Origin: DSYU01 sp963827605
GTDB taxonomy: Bacteria > Chloroflexota > Anaerolineae > Anaerolineales > Anaerolineaceae
Assembly (NCBI GenBank): GCA_963827605.1
Contig: CAWHBK010000002.1
Span: forward strand, 1,402,348-1,466,347
Direction: 5' to 3'
Length of the DNA stretch: 64,000 nt
Each line of letters begins with the position of its first letter. Position 1 is the stretch's first letter. Shown piece by piece: positions 1 to 10,394 of the stretch. Under the pieces are notes generated by a model. The model was given only the letters and a program-made list of their open reading frames with translations. It had not been told where the DNA came from and did no database searches. The position numbers and the translations under genes are program-made.

Positions 1-50
1 CCTGTTATTCGCTACTCACTGTGCGTTTGAGGTAACAACCAGTGACATTT

Positions 51-3000
51 TTATCTCATGATCAACATCAGGAAGATCCCCCATTCAGTAGTAACCTCCT
101 GCGTTTGTGAACTGGCGGTCGTGTCATCGGCATCGGTGGCATGGAGGCGATAGTAGTAGGTGGTGTGCGGACCCAGGCCGGTAATGATCAGGGAGGTCAC
201 GTTGCCTACATCAAGGTTCTCAAAGCCAGTGACGAAATGGGTGAAGCCGGCATCGGTGGACACATCGATGTGGTAGGTAAGTGCGCCTGGACAGGCGGAC
301 CAGTTGGCAGTGAAGCGATTGAAGCGGATGGCAGTGGCAGTCTGTACTGCGGGAGGGATATACGTGGCAGTGTAATCCTGATCCGCCTGGTTCGCAGCCA
401 GGTCGGAATAGGGGAGGCTGGCAGGGGCGAACGTGTAGCCTGGTTTGGATGGGGTAACCGTACCAGACCAGCCCTCGGTTAAGGTGAATAAGTAATCCCC
501 ACCGCTATCGGCCGTAACCGTTTTTAGTATTCCATCCATGTAACTGAGGGTAACTCCGCTGGTCCCGGCGTTTCCGGATATGGTATAACTCGCGAGCGTA
601 GTGGTGAAGGTCAGATCCGTGCCGTAGGTGGTGCCGCCCGTATTGACCGCAACCACGCGGTAGTGATAAGTCGTATTCGAGGATAGACCGCTGATGGCCG
701 CACTGACTGCCGTGCTGCTTGCTCCGCTGACGGGGCTCTGTGCGGCGGTGACCGAACTGCCGTAGCTGTTCGTCAAACCGTATGCAAAGGTGACCGTAGT
801 GCTGGTATTGTTGGCGTTCACCATCCCGTTAAGGGTAGCCCCGGTGATGGTGATAGCGCTGGCAGCATTGGTAGTCGCGGTTGGCGCAGCCGCCAGCGTT
901 GTGAAAGTCTTATCCGAACCGTTGGTGGTGCCACCGATATTTATGGCAACCACGCGGTAGTGGTAGGTGGTGTTGGGGACCAGCCCTGAGAGAGTTGCGC
1001 TAACCGGGGTGGTGCTGGTTCCGGTAACCGGGCTTTGATCGGCGATTGCCGAGCTGCCGTAGCTATCCGTCAAACCGTAATCGAAGGTGACGGTGGTGCT
1101 GGCATTATTGGCGTTGACGGTGGCATTGAGCACAACGCCAGTTGTGGTCGGCGCGGCAGCCCCTTCGCCGCCTGTGGCGGGGGGTGCAGCGGCGGTGGTG
1201 AAGGTGTGGTCCGTTCCATAGGTGGTGCCGCCGGTGCTAGCTGCAACCACCCGGAAGTGGTAGGTAGCGTTGGGAATCAGGCCAGAGATGGCTGCGCTGA
1301 CCAGCATATTACTCGTTCCGATTACCGGGCTCTGTGTGGCCGTTACCGATGTGCCATAACTGGCGGTCGAGCCATATTCGAAGGTGACGGTCGTGCTGGC
1401 ATTATTGGCATTGACCGTCCCATTCAAGGTGGCGTTCGTGGTCGTCACCGAGCTGGCGGTGTCAGTGGTCGCAGAAGGAGCGACAGGTAAGGTTGTGAAG
1501 GTCAAATCGTCACCAAGGGTAGTACCGCTGGTGTTGACTGCGACCACGCGGAAATGGTAGGTGGTATTAGGAGCCAGGCCGGAGATGGCTGCGTTCACAG
1601 TGGTGCTGCCTGAACCACTCACCGGACTCTGGACGGCGGCGATCGATGTGCCATAGCTGGTGGTCGTGCCGTATTGGAAGGTAACGGTGGCGCTCGCACC
1701 ATTGGCACGCACCGTCCCATTGAGGGTAGCGCCAGTAACAGTGCGCGAGGTAGCAGCGTTGGTCGTCGCGGTTGGCGGAGCTGCCGAAGTGGTAAACGTC
1801 TGGTCAAGGCCAGTAGCGTTTCCAGAATTGTTTCCGGCGAGGACGCGGTAGTGGTAGGTTTGACCAGGGGCCAGCCCGGTAATGACGGCGCTGACCGAAG
1901 CACTGGTTTCGCCAAACAGCGGAGATTGAGCGGCAGTTGCGGTGGAACCGTATGCGGTGGTCAGGCCATATTCAAAGGTGACCGTGGAGTTGCCCAGGCG
2001 CGGGTTGACCGTGCCGTTCAAGGTAGCGCCAGAGCTGCTGACGTTGGTGGCGGCGTTGGTGGTGGCGGTGGGGGTCTGCGAGATGGTGAAGAAGACGACT
2101 TTATTCTCGAAGGGCAAGCCAACCAGCAGTTGGTGGTGGAGCGAGTTGTAGTCATAGGAAATGAATGAGGTATAGTACAGCCAATCCGTGTCGTAATAGC
2201 CAGCGACAGAGCCGGTGACACTGTTGGCAGAAGTTACCGGCCCCGAGCAGCCGGCGGACTGGGCGCAGAGGGTAACGGCGCCCGCACCGGGCAGCGTTCC
2301 GTTTTGCCATCCGTCTGTGAGGGAGATGTACAGGCCATCGCCAACATCCTGGTTCACGCCACCGAGATAATCATCCGTATGGCTGCCAACCAGGCTGTTC
2401 GAAGAGCTGATCGTTGTACCGGTACAGCCAGTGGACGGGCACCAGGTGAGCACACCGGCATTGGTAGCGGTACCATTGGGCCAATCGTAGCTGTAGACCA
2501 TGTAGGATCCGTTGGAGAGGAGGACTGGATAGCCAATAAAGCTGGCGGGCCGCTCGCTGACCAGGCTGTTGCTTAGCTCCACGGTGGTCCCCTGGCACGC
2601 GCTGGAACTGGAGCAGAAGGTCACCGCGCCGGAATTGGCAGCACCGCCCGGGTTGTCCCAATAGAGGCTGGAAACGAGGATCGCCCCGTTGGGAAGCTGG
2701 AGACCGCCCCCAGCGCCGACCTGGTCGCCGGTTTTTGAACCGGTCAGGCTGTTTGCCAGGGTGATACTGCCGGTGCAGCCGGTAGCAGGGCAAAACGTTG
2801 CTGCGCCTTTCTGCGTATTTTCGCCAATGGGAGACCACAGCGGGCTGAAGACCATATACGCGCCGCCGGAAAGAACCAGGGTTCCGCCCTGACCAACGTA
2901 GTCGCCAGCTTTGCCACCCACCAGACTGTTGCTGCTGGAGACAACCCTGCCCATACACGCAGCAGCGCTGGAGCAATAGGTAACCGCGCCGGTGTTATTG

Positions 3001-4331
3001 TGCCACGAGTTGCTATAGGCCAGGAAGGCGCCACCTGAGATCAGCCTGGCGTATCCAACTTTATCCCCATTCTGATCGCCAATCAGGCTATTGGCGGCGG
3101 TGATGTTCTGGCCAGTGCACGAGCTGTTTCCACTGCTGATGGAACAGAAGGTCAGCGCGCCTTTGTTAGGGGTCACTGCATCCCCCCAATCCGGCGATTG
3201 AACCAGGTAGCCGCCATTGGGCAAGGCAGTAATCCCACCGCCGCCAATCTGCATGTTGGCAACGGTCGTTGTACCTAGCAGGCTGTTGGAGGCGGAAATG
3301 GGTTTGCCAACGCAGCGATTATCGGTCAGGCTGGAACAGAAGGTAGCTGCGCCCCTGCCACCACCCCAGTTCCGGTTTGTAACGGCAAACCCTCCGCCAG
3401 ATAAAAGGGTCAGGTAACCGAAGCCCTGATTATTGTTTTCCTCGCCGTATAGGCTGTTGGTGGTCGAAACGACGCCAGTACAGCCCGAGGCAGGGCATGG
3501 CGTGACCGCGCCCGCGTAAACCGCCGAGCCGTTGGTCCAATATGGGATGGAGACGATATACCCGCCGCCGGGGACCAGGGTGACGCTGAACCCTACGAAA
3601 TCGCCCACCCCAGAACCACCCGTCCCGGTCGCCCCGACCAGACTGTTGGTGGAAGAGACCACCCCCACACAGGTCTGGCCGCTGGCGCAGTAGGTAACCG
3701 CGCCTTTCTGGCTGTCCCAATACATGGAGGTCACCAGGTAAGCACCGCCAGATATCGGGGTGATGTAGGGGAGCGTGGTCAGATAGTGGACTTCCTCCCC
3801 AGCGGAGTAGGTTCCGCCAAGATAGTCATGGGTGTGACTGCCGACCAGGCTGTTGGTGGGGGAGACGGTGACATCAGCGCACCCGGGAGACGGGTTGGCG
3901 CAGCCTGTGGCAGGCATCCAGGTCACCGCGCCCGCCATGGTGGCTGTTCCGTTATTCCAGCGTGGGCTGACGACAACAAAACTGCCATCGGCGAGGATCT
4001 TGACTCCGCCTGAGCCAACGCCATCGTTATTGGTCGCCCCGAAAAGGCGGACGATTAACTGGTGGGTGTCGCCGTCATATAAATAGACTGCGCCAATATT
4101 GACCTGCGTCCCTGGGCTGTAGTGCGGATCGGTGACAACGAAGTTTCCGTTAGGAAGAACATATACCCCGGCGCCAAAGCGACCACTGCCGGTGGGTCCG
4201 ACGAAATCGCTGCGAGCAGCCTGGGCGGGTTGTGGGGTAAGGAAAAGGAAGAGGAGGAGTACGACCGCCAGAAGACGGGTGACCCGTAGTGTGGTAGAGG
4301 AAGCAATCGAACGGCTGGAACGGTATATCAT
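51..4331 (-). CDS. Secreted repeat protein with FG-GAP-like N-terminal repeats and Fn3-like C-terminal repeats
   Basis: 1426 residues. A signal peptide is visible (hydrophobic stretch at residues 17-38 ending in PAQA-A). Residues ~40-760 hold about ten or eleven degenerate ~55-residue units, each with an NSLxG turn, a G-A-V-T strand and a Cys-x5-8-Cys pair, reminiscent of a beta-propeller. Then come five close repeats of ~97 residues (~760-1240) of the type ATLNGTV...TVTFxYG...SGLxPNTTYHYRVVA, which are fibronectin III-like. A carboxypeptidase-regulatory-like domain (TISGNAG..) and a final Fn3 domain follow. There is no sorting motif or C-terminal anchor. It is likely an extracellular surface or adhesion protein; the ligand is unknown. 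It is transcribed divergently from the CPBP gene. Confidence 0.85.
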   Translation of the reverse strand: MIYRSSRSIASSTTLRVTRLLAVVLLLFLFLTPQPAQAARSDFVGPTGSGRFGAGVYVLPNGNFVVTDPHYSPGTQVNIGAVYLYDGDTHQLIVRLFGATNNDGVGSGGVKILADGSFVVVSPRWNNGTATMAGAVTWMPATGCANPSPGCADVTVSPTNSLVGSHTHDYLGGTYSAGEEVHYLTTLPYITPISGGAYLVTSMYWDSQKGAVTYCASGQTCVGVVSSTNSLVGATGTGGSGVGDFVGFSVTLVPGGGYIVSIPYWTNGSAVYAGAVTPCPASGCTGVVSTTNSLYGEENNNQGFGYLTLLSGGGFAVTNRNWGGGRGAATFCSSLTDNRCVGKPISASNSLLGTTTVANMQIGGGGITALPNGGYLVQSPDWGDAVTPNKGALTFCSISSGNSSCTGQNITAANSLIGDQNGDKVGYARLISGGAFLAYSNSWHNNTGAVTYCSSAAACMGRVVSSSNSLVGGKAGDYVGQGGTLVLSGGAYMVFSPLWSPIGENTQKGAATFCPATGCTGSITLANSLTGSKTGDQVGAGGGLQLPNGAILVSSLYWDNPGGAANSGAVTFCSSSSACQGTTVELSNSLVSERPASFIGYPVLLSNGSYMVYSYDWPNGTATNAGVLTWCPSTGCTGTTISSSNSLVGSHTDDYLGGVNQDVGDGLYISLTDGWQNGTLPGAGAVTLCAQSAGCSGPVTSANSVTGSVAGYYDTDWLYYTSFISYDYNSLHHQLLVGLPFENKVVFFTISQTPTATTNAATNVSSSGATLNGTVNPRLGNSTVTFEYGLTTAYGSTATAAQSPLFGETSASVSAVITGLAPGQTYHYRVLAGNNSGNATGLDQTFTTSAAPPTATTNAATSRTVTGATLNGTVRANGASATVTFQYGTTTSYGTSIAAVQSPVSGSGSTTVNAAISGLAPNTTYHFRVVAVNTSGTTLGDDLTFTTLPVAPSATTDTASSVTTTNATLNGTVNANNASTTVTFEYGSTASYGTSVTATQSPVIGTSNMLVSAAISGLIPNATYHFRVVAASTGGTTYGTDHTFTTAAAPPATGGEGAAAPTTTGVVLNATVNANNASTTVTFDYGLTDSYGSSAIADQSPVTGTSTTPVSATLSGLVPNTTYHYRVVAINIGGTTNGSDKTFTTLAAAPTATTNAASAITITGATLNGMVNANNTSTTVTFAYGLTNSYGSSVTAAQSPVSGASSTAVSAAISGLSSNTTYHYRVVAVNTGGTTYGTDLTFTTTLASYTISGNAGTSGVTLSYMDGILKTVTADSGGDYLFTLTEGWSGTVTPSKPGYTFAPASLPYSDLAANQADQDYTATYIPPAVQTATAIRFNRFTANWSACPGALTYHIDVSTDAGFTHFVTGFENLDVGNVTSLIITGLGPHTTYYYRLHATDADDTTASSQTQEVTTEWGIFLMLIMR

Positions 4332-4587
4332 TGACGAACTCCGTGGTGCAATGGGTGGGCTGCGGATAAAGCTGTGGAAATGTCAAGTACAGAATAGTAC
4401 GGTATATTTACTATAGCCAAAAATTATTTATACGAGTTTGCATTTACATTACAGGATCAATGGTGCGCAAAGTTTCTTCTAATTTTGATCCCACTTGCCC
4501 TTCAGGAAATAATCTTTGCGGTCTGGTGATCGTGAAGGGATCCAATCCACCTGCGGTTGCGATCCTGCCTGACAAACAAAGGAAATA

Positions 4588-5418
4588 ATGGAAAAACAAG
4601 CCAAATTCCCCTATCCGTTTTTCGTGGTAACGTTCGTTTGGTCCTGGCTGATCTGGCTGCCGCTGGTTTTGTCCAGCGCCGGGTTCTTACCTCTGGGTAA
4701 AGAGCTTCTGAGCGGTTTGAGCCTCCCCATCACGATTGTGGCAGCCTTTGGCCCGGCCGCTGGAGCCTTTTACTGTCTCAAAAAATACCATGGTAAAGAT
4801 GCTGTTCGCCAATATCTTCGCGGTTTGTTGGATTTTCATTTGGGCTGGCGGGCGTGGCTCCTTCCCATACTCGTGTTGGGTGGGAGCACCTGGATCGCGT
4901 GGTGGCTGCCTGAGCTTTGGGGAGAGCCGCGTATGGAAATGCTCTTGCCCTCTCTATGGGTTTTTCCACCCTATGTTTTGGTCATGGTTCTCTTCGGCGG
5001 CGGGCAGGAAGAACTGGGGTGGCGCGGCTATATTTTGGATCCTCTGGAAGCACGCCTCGGGCCGTGGTTGGGGAACCTGGCGCTGGGGGTCGTATGGGCC
5101 GTCTGGCATTTGCCGCTATTTTTTATCGCTGGAACGAGCCAATCATTTATGCCCTTTGCCGGGTTTGTATTACTGACAACGGGGTATTCCTGGTTCTTTG
5201 CCTGGGTGCGTGAGGTTTCTGGAAAACGTACCTGGGCCGGGTTGATCACTCACGGTTGGGCCAATGCATTTATTCCCTTGTTCCCGACGTTAGTGATGGC
5301 TGCCGGGGTCGCACAGCAGCGTTATTGGATATGGGTAGGCTTAACCTTCGTGATTGGTTTGATAACCATGGCTATTCGGTCGCAAAAAACGAGGTCAATA
5401 TCGCAGTCGACAGCCTAA
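4588..5418 (+). CDS. CPBP family intramembrane metalloprotease
   Basis: 276 residues, about eight hydrophobic segments. The Abi/CPBP signature is intact: E141-E142-x3-R146 in QEELGWRGY and H174 in WHLP, the residues expected to bind metal in this family (Rce1-like glutamate proteases). It is an integral membrane protein. Family members process prenylated proteins or act in bacteriocin self-immunity; the substrate here is unknown. The gene ends 67 bases before a LAL regulator that has its own promoter, so the two are probably not co-transcribed. Confidence 0.9.
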   Translation: MEKQAKFPYPFFVVTFVWSWLIWLPLVLSSAGFLPLGKELLSGLSLPITIVAAFGPAAGAFYCLKKYHGKDAVRQYLRGLLDFHLGWRAWLLPILVLGGSTWIAWWLPELWGEPRMEMLLPSLWVFPPYVLVMVLFGGGQEELGWRGYILDPLEARLGPWLGNLALGVVWAVWHLPLFFIAGTSQSFMPFAGFVLLTTGYSWFFAWVREVSGKRTWAGLITHGWANAFIPLFPTLVMAAGVAQQRYWIWVGLTFVIGLITMAIRSQKTRSISQSTA

Positions 5419-5473
5419 ACTTATCATTTCCTAAAAAAATCGATATAGGGCATCTATGTTTTGGGATGTCCTA

Positions 5474-5486
5474 TATAATTAATGTG
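5474..5486 (+). promoter_or_regulatory. Leaderless promoter -10 of LAL regulator 1
   Basis: A consensus TATAAT occupies 5474-5479. Counting its last base as -7 puts +1 at 5486, the first base of the GTG start codon. No Shine-Dalgarno sequence precedes the GTG. The same spacing occurs at the other two LAL genes, which supports leaderless transcription. No convincing -35 is visible. Confidence 0.6.
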
Positions 5487-8327
5487 TGTCTATCCCCATT
5501 TTAGCCACGAAGTTGTTTATCCCCCCGCCGCGCCGCGACGTAGTTCCCCGTCCACGCCTGATCGAACGGTTGAGTGAAAGCATTCAGCCAAACCAGGGTT
5601 CTGGACGAAAGATAATCCTCATCTCTGCCCCTGCCGGTTTCGGAAAAACTACACTGGTCAGTGAATGGGTTGCGGGTTACAAACAACAACACGAACCAGC
5701 GGTTCACGAACCTTCGGTTCGCGAACCGCTGGTTCGCGCCGCCTGGCTGTCGCTTGACGAAGGGGATAACGACCCTGTTCACTTTCTGGCTTACTTTGTG
5801 GCTGCATTACAAAAGATAGAGCCGAATATTGGAGCAGAGGTATTGGGTATTCTACAAGCCCCTCAGCCACCTCCAATCGAATCGCTTTTGACTACCCTGC
5901 TCAATGAAATTGCCGCTATCCCGGACCATTTTGTGCTTGTCCTGGACGATTATCATGTGATCGATTCCAAACCGGTTGGCGCATCGAATTCCGTTGATGA
6001 TGCCCTCACCTTCCTGGTCGAGCACATGCCGCCGCAGATGCACCTGGTCATCGCCACCCGCGAGGATCCGCACCTGCCTCTTGCCCGGCTACGCGCCCGC
6101 GGCCAATTAACTGAACTACGCGCTGCCGACTTGCGTTTTACCCCCTCCGAAGCCGCCGAGTTCCTCAACCAAATAATGGGCTTGAGACTCTCCGAAAAAG
6201 ACATCGCCGCGCTGGAAGCCCGCACCGAAGGCTGGATTGCCGGTTTGCAGTTGGCCGCGATTTCGATCCATGGACATCAAGACGCCACCAGCTTTATCCA
6301 ATCTTTCACCGGCAGCCATCACTTTGTGTTGGACTATCTGCTTGAAGAAGTCTTGCAACAGCAGTCCGAAAGCATCCAGGCCTTCCTGCTGCATACATCT
6401 ATCCTCGAACGCCTGTCTGGGCCGCTTTGCGATGCCGTCTTGACTGATACATCGGGCTATGGTCAGGAGAGCGCCGGTCAGGGGACCGGGAGTCAAAAGA
6501 CCCTGGAGAATCTTGAGCGGATAAACCTGTTTATTGTCCCCCTGGATAACGAGCGGTGCTGGTACCGCTACCATCATCTCTTTCGGGATATCCTTCGCCA
6601 GCGATTGGGACAAAGGCTGTCACCCGCAGAAATCGCCGAATATCACGCGCGCGCCAGCCAGTGGTATGAAAAGAACGGGGATGTGGTTGAAGCATTGCAG
6701 CATACGTTCGCTGCCTGTGATTTTGGTCGGGCAGCGGGGCTGGCTGAGTCAGTCTGGCAGGGCATGGATAACCGTTTCCAGACTGCTGCCTGGTTGGGCT
6801 GGGTCAAGAAACTGCCAGAAGAAGAGGTCCGTATCCGACCGGTGCTCCTCACCCAGATGGCCCAGTCGTTCATGGATGCTGGCGAACCGGAGGCCAGCGA
6901 GGCCTGTATGCACGATGCCGAACAGTGCTTGAATGGTTCATCCGGTGAGATGATCGTGGCGGATGAAGCGCAGCTAAAGCCCCTGCCAGCGTTGATTGCC
7001 ATGACCCGCGCCTATAACGCCCAGACGCAGGGCGATCTTTCCGCCACGGTGAAATATGCCGAACTCGCGCTCCAACTCGTCCCGGAAGGTGACCTTATTA
7101 GGCGCGCTCAGGCCACAATCATGCTGGAAGTCACCCACTGGGCCAGCGGAGACCTGGAGTCGGCCCGCTCTGCCTTTGGTGATTGGATGAATAGCATGGA
7201 GAAGGCGGGCAACTTCGTTTTTGTCGTTGCCAGCGCTTTTGCCCTGGCAGATATCCTGGTTGTGTTGGGACGGCTCCGCGAAGCAGTCAAAACCAATCAG
7301 CAGGCCATACAGCTTGCCGCAAAACATGGGCAGGATGCGCAGCACATCACTGCGCACCATTATTTGGGATTGGCGCTGCTATATCATGAGATGGGGGAGG
7401 ATGCCGTCGCTGCGGAGCACCTGCAAAAAGCTCAGGAGATGGGCGAACAGACCACGCTGGTCGATTGGTCTTACCGCTGGCATCTTGCTCAGGCCCGTCT
7501 TAAGGAATCTGGGGGAGATTTGGAAACTGCGTTGGTGCTGTTGGATGAAGCCGGGCGCGTGTATGTCAAGACGCCCATACCGGATACCCGTCCGATCGAG
7601 GCCTTGAAAGCAAACGTGTATCTCAAGCAGGGCCGGTTGGCAAAGGCCCAGGATTGGGCGCGCGCGTGGGGACTGTCGGCTGATGGCGAAATCAACTACC
7701 TGGGTGAGTTCGAGCATCTGATCCTTGCCCGTGTGCTGATGGCAGAATATCAGAGTCGCCAGGACAGAGGCTCTCTCTTGCAAGCAATCGGATTGCTGGA
7801 GCGCCTGTTGAAAGCAGCCGAAGCGCAAAGCAGGACCGGCAGTGTCATTGAAATCCTGATGGCGCAGGCGCTTGCCTACCAAATGCAAGGGAACCTTCCC
7901 CTGGCAGTGCCCGCACTTGAGCGCGCCCTGACCCTGGCTGAACCGGAGGGCTATTTCCGCCTTTTTGTGGATGAAGGCGAGCCAATGCGGTCGCTGCTGC
8001 AATGGTTGATTGAAAAGCAATCGCGCAATCGAGAACCATTCGCTGAGCGGTTATGTAGACAAACTCCTGGCTGCCTTCACACAACCAGTGACCGCGCCAA
8101 AATCAGCAATCATCCATTCAAAATCAGAGATGATTGAACCTTTGAGCGAACGCGAACTAGAAGTACTCAAGCTGCTCAGAACCGAACTAAGCGGCCCCGA
8201 AATTGCCGGCCAATTGGTCATCTCGCCCAACACCTTTCGCACCCACACCAAAAACATTTTCAGCAAACTGGGGGTCAATAATCGTCGGGCGGCTGTCCGC
8301 CGAGCTGAGGAACTCGATTTGTTCTAA
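5486..8327 (+). CDS. LuxR family MalT-like (LAL) ATPase regulator, copy 1, one frameshift near the 3' end
   Basis: Large ATP-binding LuxR regulator, the MalT architecture: N-terminal STAND ATPase (Walker A SAPAGFGKTTL at 47-57, Walker B-like LVLDDYH near 151), central TPR-like sensor region, C-terminal LuxR HTH. The first frame runs to 8137. The HTH (LSERELEVLKLLRTELSGPEIAG..) lies in the next frame and ends at 8327, so a single-base shift sits at about 8025-8050. This is the least damaged of the three copies and may be functional if the shift is a sequencing error. Residues ~68-85 carry an EPxV repeat encoded by a nested palindrome. GTG start chosen because the protein N-terminus (IPILATKLFIPPPR) matches the paralogs. 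Confidence 0.88.
5692..5736. repeat. Nested palindrome inside LAL copy 1
   Basis: The 14-base arm CGAACCAGCGGTTC (5692-5705) is repeated inverted as GAACCGCTGGTTCG (5723-5736). Between them is a second hairpin, CGAACC-TTC-GGTTCG (5707-5721). It is in frame and encodes HEPAV-HEPSV-REPLV, an insertion just after the Walker A helix. Copy 3 has one short version at the equivalent site (19395-19412); copy 2 has none. Confidence 0.8.
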
Positions 8328-8352
8328 CCAACTCCTAAAAAACCAAAGCCGA

Positions 8353-8396
8353 CCCCGGCAGGTGTTCTTAACCCATCTGCCGGGGATTTTTGTTTT
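8353..8396 (+). terminator. Rho-independent terminator after LAL copy 1
   Basis: Stem CCCCGGCAGGTG (8353-8364) pairs with CATCTGCCGGGG (8374-8385) with one G-U, followed by a T-rich tract (8387-8396). The copy-2 module has a homologous terminator. Confidence 0.85.
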
Positions 8397-8404
8397 CAAA
8401 AACA

Positions 8405-8462
8405 ATCACCATATCGATCACATCATTTGGTGATGACACCTCATCAAATCGGGCGGTATCCT
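8405..8462 (+). promoter_or_regulatory. Operator and promoter of small protein gene, module 1
   Basis: Inverted repeat ATCACCATAT (8405-8414) / ATTTGGTGAT (8425-8434), 9 of 10 positions paired, spacer of 10. A plausible -35 ATGACA (8433-8438) and -10 TATCCT (8457-8462) are 18 bases apart. The dyad centre is near -49 from the predicted start, where LuxR-type activators commonly bind. The same element with matching spacing precedes the module 2 small gene. That the neighbouring LAL protein binds it is an inference. Confidence 0.6.
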
Positions 8463-8503
8463 TTTGTCAGATCAACAGCGAAAGGAAAAACGCGAGGCGC
8501 AGG

Positions 8504-8773
8504 ATGAGTGACAACCAAACCTTCGAAGGAAAACGGTTCCAGCATCTGTACTACGAAATCCGCCTCAAGGGACACCTGGATGCCCGGTGGGCCGACTGGT
8601 TTGATGGCTTGACCATCAGACTGGAAGAAGACGGCGACACGCTTTTAACGGGTCCGGTCAAAGACCAGGCCGCGTTGCATGGATTGCTCAAAAAAGTACG
8701 TGACTTGGGAATGCCATTGGTCTCCGTCTGTCCGGTCAAACCCAATCAGGCAAATAGGTCAGTCCTTAAATAG
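8504..8773 (+). CDS. Uncharacterised small protein, module 1 copy
   Basis: 89 residues. I do not recognise a named family with certainty. The core EIRLKGHLDARWADWFDGL continues into TIRLEEDGDTLLTGPV and DQAALHGLLKKVRDLG, and is almost identical in the two paralogs at 13763 and 22281. It has no signal peptide or membrane segment; predicted small soluble alpha/beta protein. Start chosen at the ATG at 8504, preceded by AGGCGCAGG. It always follows a LAL regulator here and has its own operator-like promoter, so it is a likely target of that regulator. Confidence 0.8.
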   Translation: MSDNQTFEGKRFQHLYYEIRLKGHLDARWADWFDGLTIRLEEDGDTLLTGPVKDQAALHGLLKKVRDLGMPLVSVCPVKPNQANRSVLK

Positions 8774-8933
8774 TATCGAGATTACCTGCTGGAAAGGAAT
8801 TTTGCCAAACTTTTGAAGCTATTTCACCCCCGAGTACCGGATAACAACCGTAGTTTTGTATAAATCAAATCCCAAGCAGGAACAGGGACCGTTCAATCAA
8901 AGTTTTCTGTATAGATAAGAAGGAGCAACAAAG

Positions 8934-9386
8934 ATGAATACAAGTGGAAATCCGATGAAAAAGATAGATCCAAAAGTTCTGTTCTCAGCATTGTGGATAT
9001 TCCTGGCAGTCAACTACATTTACCGGGATGTTCTATCGAACATGGAGCCGGGAACCCTGCAGGGATATCTGGCGGGGAATGTTGGGGAGATCACCATCAC
9101 GCAGGGATTTTTGCTGGCAGGCGCCCTGATGATGGAGATCCCTTTTGCCATGATTTTCTTGTCCCGGGTACTGAAGGGAGCGGCAAATCGCTGGGTCAAT
9201 ATCATCGCCGCCATCCTGATGGTCGTCATCGAGATTGGGACAATGGGCCTGGGAACGACACCCACCCTTCATTACCTGTTCTATAGCGTGATCGTGATTG
9301 TTTGCAATTTGTTCATCGTCTGGTATGCCTGGAAGCGTTACAACCCTGAAGGCCAGCCCGTAACTCAACCCGCTCGAGCCAATTGA
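8934..9386 (+). CDS. DUF6326-like four-helix membrane protein
   Basis: 150 residues with four hydrophobic helices. The conserved N-terminus KVLFSALWIFLAVNYIYRDV and C-terminal IVWYAWKRY resemble DUF6326. Good ribosome site AAGGAG eight bases before ATG. It ends 14 bases before the dehydrogenase start, so the two are probably one operon. A shorter paralog lies at 10395. Function unknown. Confidence 0.75.
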   Translation: MNTSGNPMKKIDPKVLFSALWIFLAVNYIYRDVLSNMEPGTLQGYLAGNVGEITITQGFLLAGALMMEIPFAMIFLSRVLKGAANRWVNIIAAILMVVIEIGTMGLGTTPTLHYLFYSVIVIVCNLFIVWYAWKRYNPEGQPVTQPARAN

Positions 9387-9400
9387 ATGAGGAGTTCCCC

Positions 9401-10387
9401 ATGAAAGCGATTGTATACACACAGTACGGCCCTGCTGATGTTCTGCATCTGCAAGAAGTTGAAAAGCCTACGCCAAATGATCATGAAGTGCTGATCAAGG
9501 TACATGCTACCTCGGTCACCGCTGGGGACTGCAATGCGCGCGGTTTTACCTTTGTCCCGCCGGGTTTTGGTTTCATCGCTCGTTTGATGTTCGGCCTGCG
9601 GAAGCCCCGGCAGCCGATCCTCGGCATAGAGTTGTCGGGTGAAGTTGTGGAAGTTGGCAAGGAGGTCAGACTGTTCAGGAAGGGTGATCAGGTCTTTGGC
9701 ATCAGTTTAAAATACGGCGCGTATGCCGAATATATTTGCATGGCTGAAGACGCCAACCTGGCCCTGAAACCGGCAAATATGACCTGGGCAGAAGCTGCTT
9801 CCATCCCATTTGGCGCCAACACCGCGCTCTATTTTTTGAGAGATATGGCAAAACTTCAACCCGGACAGAAGGTTCTGATTATTGGCGCTTCGGGCTGCAC
9901 CGGAGTATATGCCGTCCAGCTCGCCAAATACTATGGGGCGGAAGTCACCGGCGTGTGCAGCACGCGGAATCTGGAGATGGTGCGGACTCTTGGGGCAGAC
10001 CATGTCATCGACTACACCCAGGAAGACTTCACCGAGAACGGCCAGACCTATGATGTGATTTTGGATATGGTCCCAGGCAAGTCTTCGTTTGCCCGTGATA
10101 AATCCTCCCTCAAGCAAAACGGACTGTACCTGGCCGGGGCAGGTGGTTTGGAATCCTTTGCTCAGATGGCCTGGACAGGTTTGACTGGCGGGAAGAAAGT
10201 GATCGCCGGGATGGCGCCTGACCGCGCAGAAGGCCTGGTTTTCCTCAAAGAACTGGTTGAATCCGGGAAACTCAAACCGGTGATTGACCGGTGCTACCCT
10301 CTGGAGCAAACCGCCGAGGCGCACCGTTACGCGGACACGGGCCACAAACGTGGCAGCGTGGTTATCACCATCACGGCGGAGGCGTAA
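9401..10387 (+). CDS. NAD(P)-dependent medium-chain dehydrogenase (quinone oxidoreductase-like)
   Basis: 328 residues, MDR superfamily. N-terminal GroES-like domain (MKAIVYTQYGPADVLHL), then a Rossmann fold with the nucleotide motif IIGASGCTGVYAVQLAK (~residues 160-177). It lacks the usual structural-zinc cysteine cluster, as in zinc-independent quinone reductases and enoyl reductases. Start at 9401 is preferred because GAGGAG lies just upstream; an earlier in-frame ATG at 9383 overlaps the previous gene. Likely reduces quinones, enals or similar electrophiles; substrate unknown. Paralog at 15581. Confidence 0.85.
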   Translation: MKAIVYTQYGPADVLHLQEVEKPTPNDHEVLIKVHATSVTAGDCNARGFTFVPPGFGFIARLMFGLRKPRQPILGIELSGEVVEVGKEVRLFRKGDQVFGISLKYGAYAEYICMAEDANLALKPANMTWAEAASIPFGANTALYFLRDMAKLQPGQKVLIIGASGCTGVYAVQLAKYYGAEVTGVCSTRNLEMVRTLGADHVIDYTQEDFTENGQTYDVILDMVPGKSSFARDKSSLKQNGLYLAGAGGLESFAQMAWTGLTGGKKVIAGMAPDRAEGLVFLKELVESGKLKPVIDRCYPLEQTAEAHRYADTGHKRGSVVITITAEA

Positions 10388-10394
10388 ACCAACG

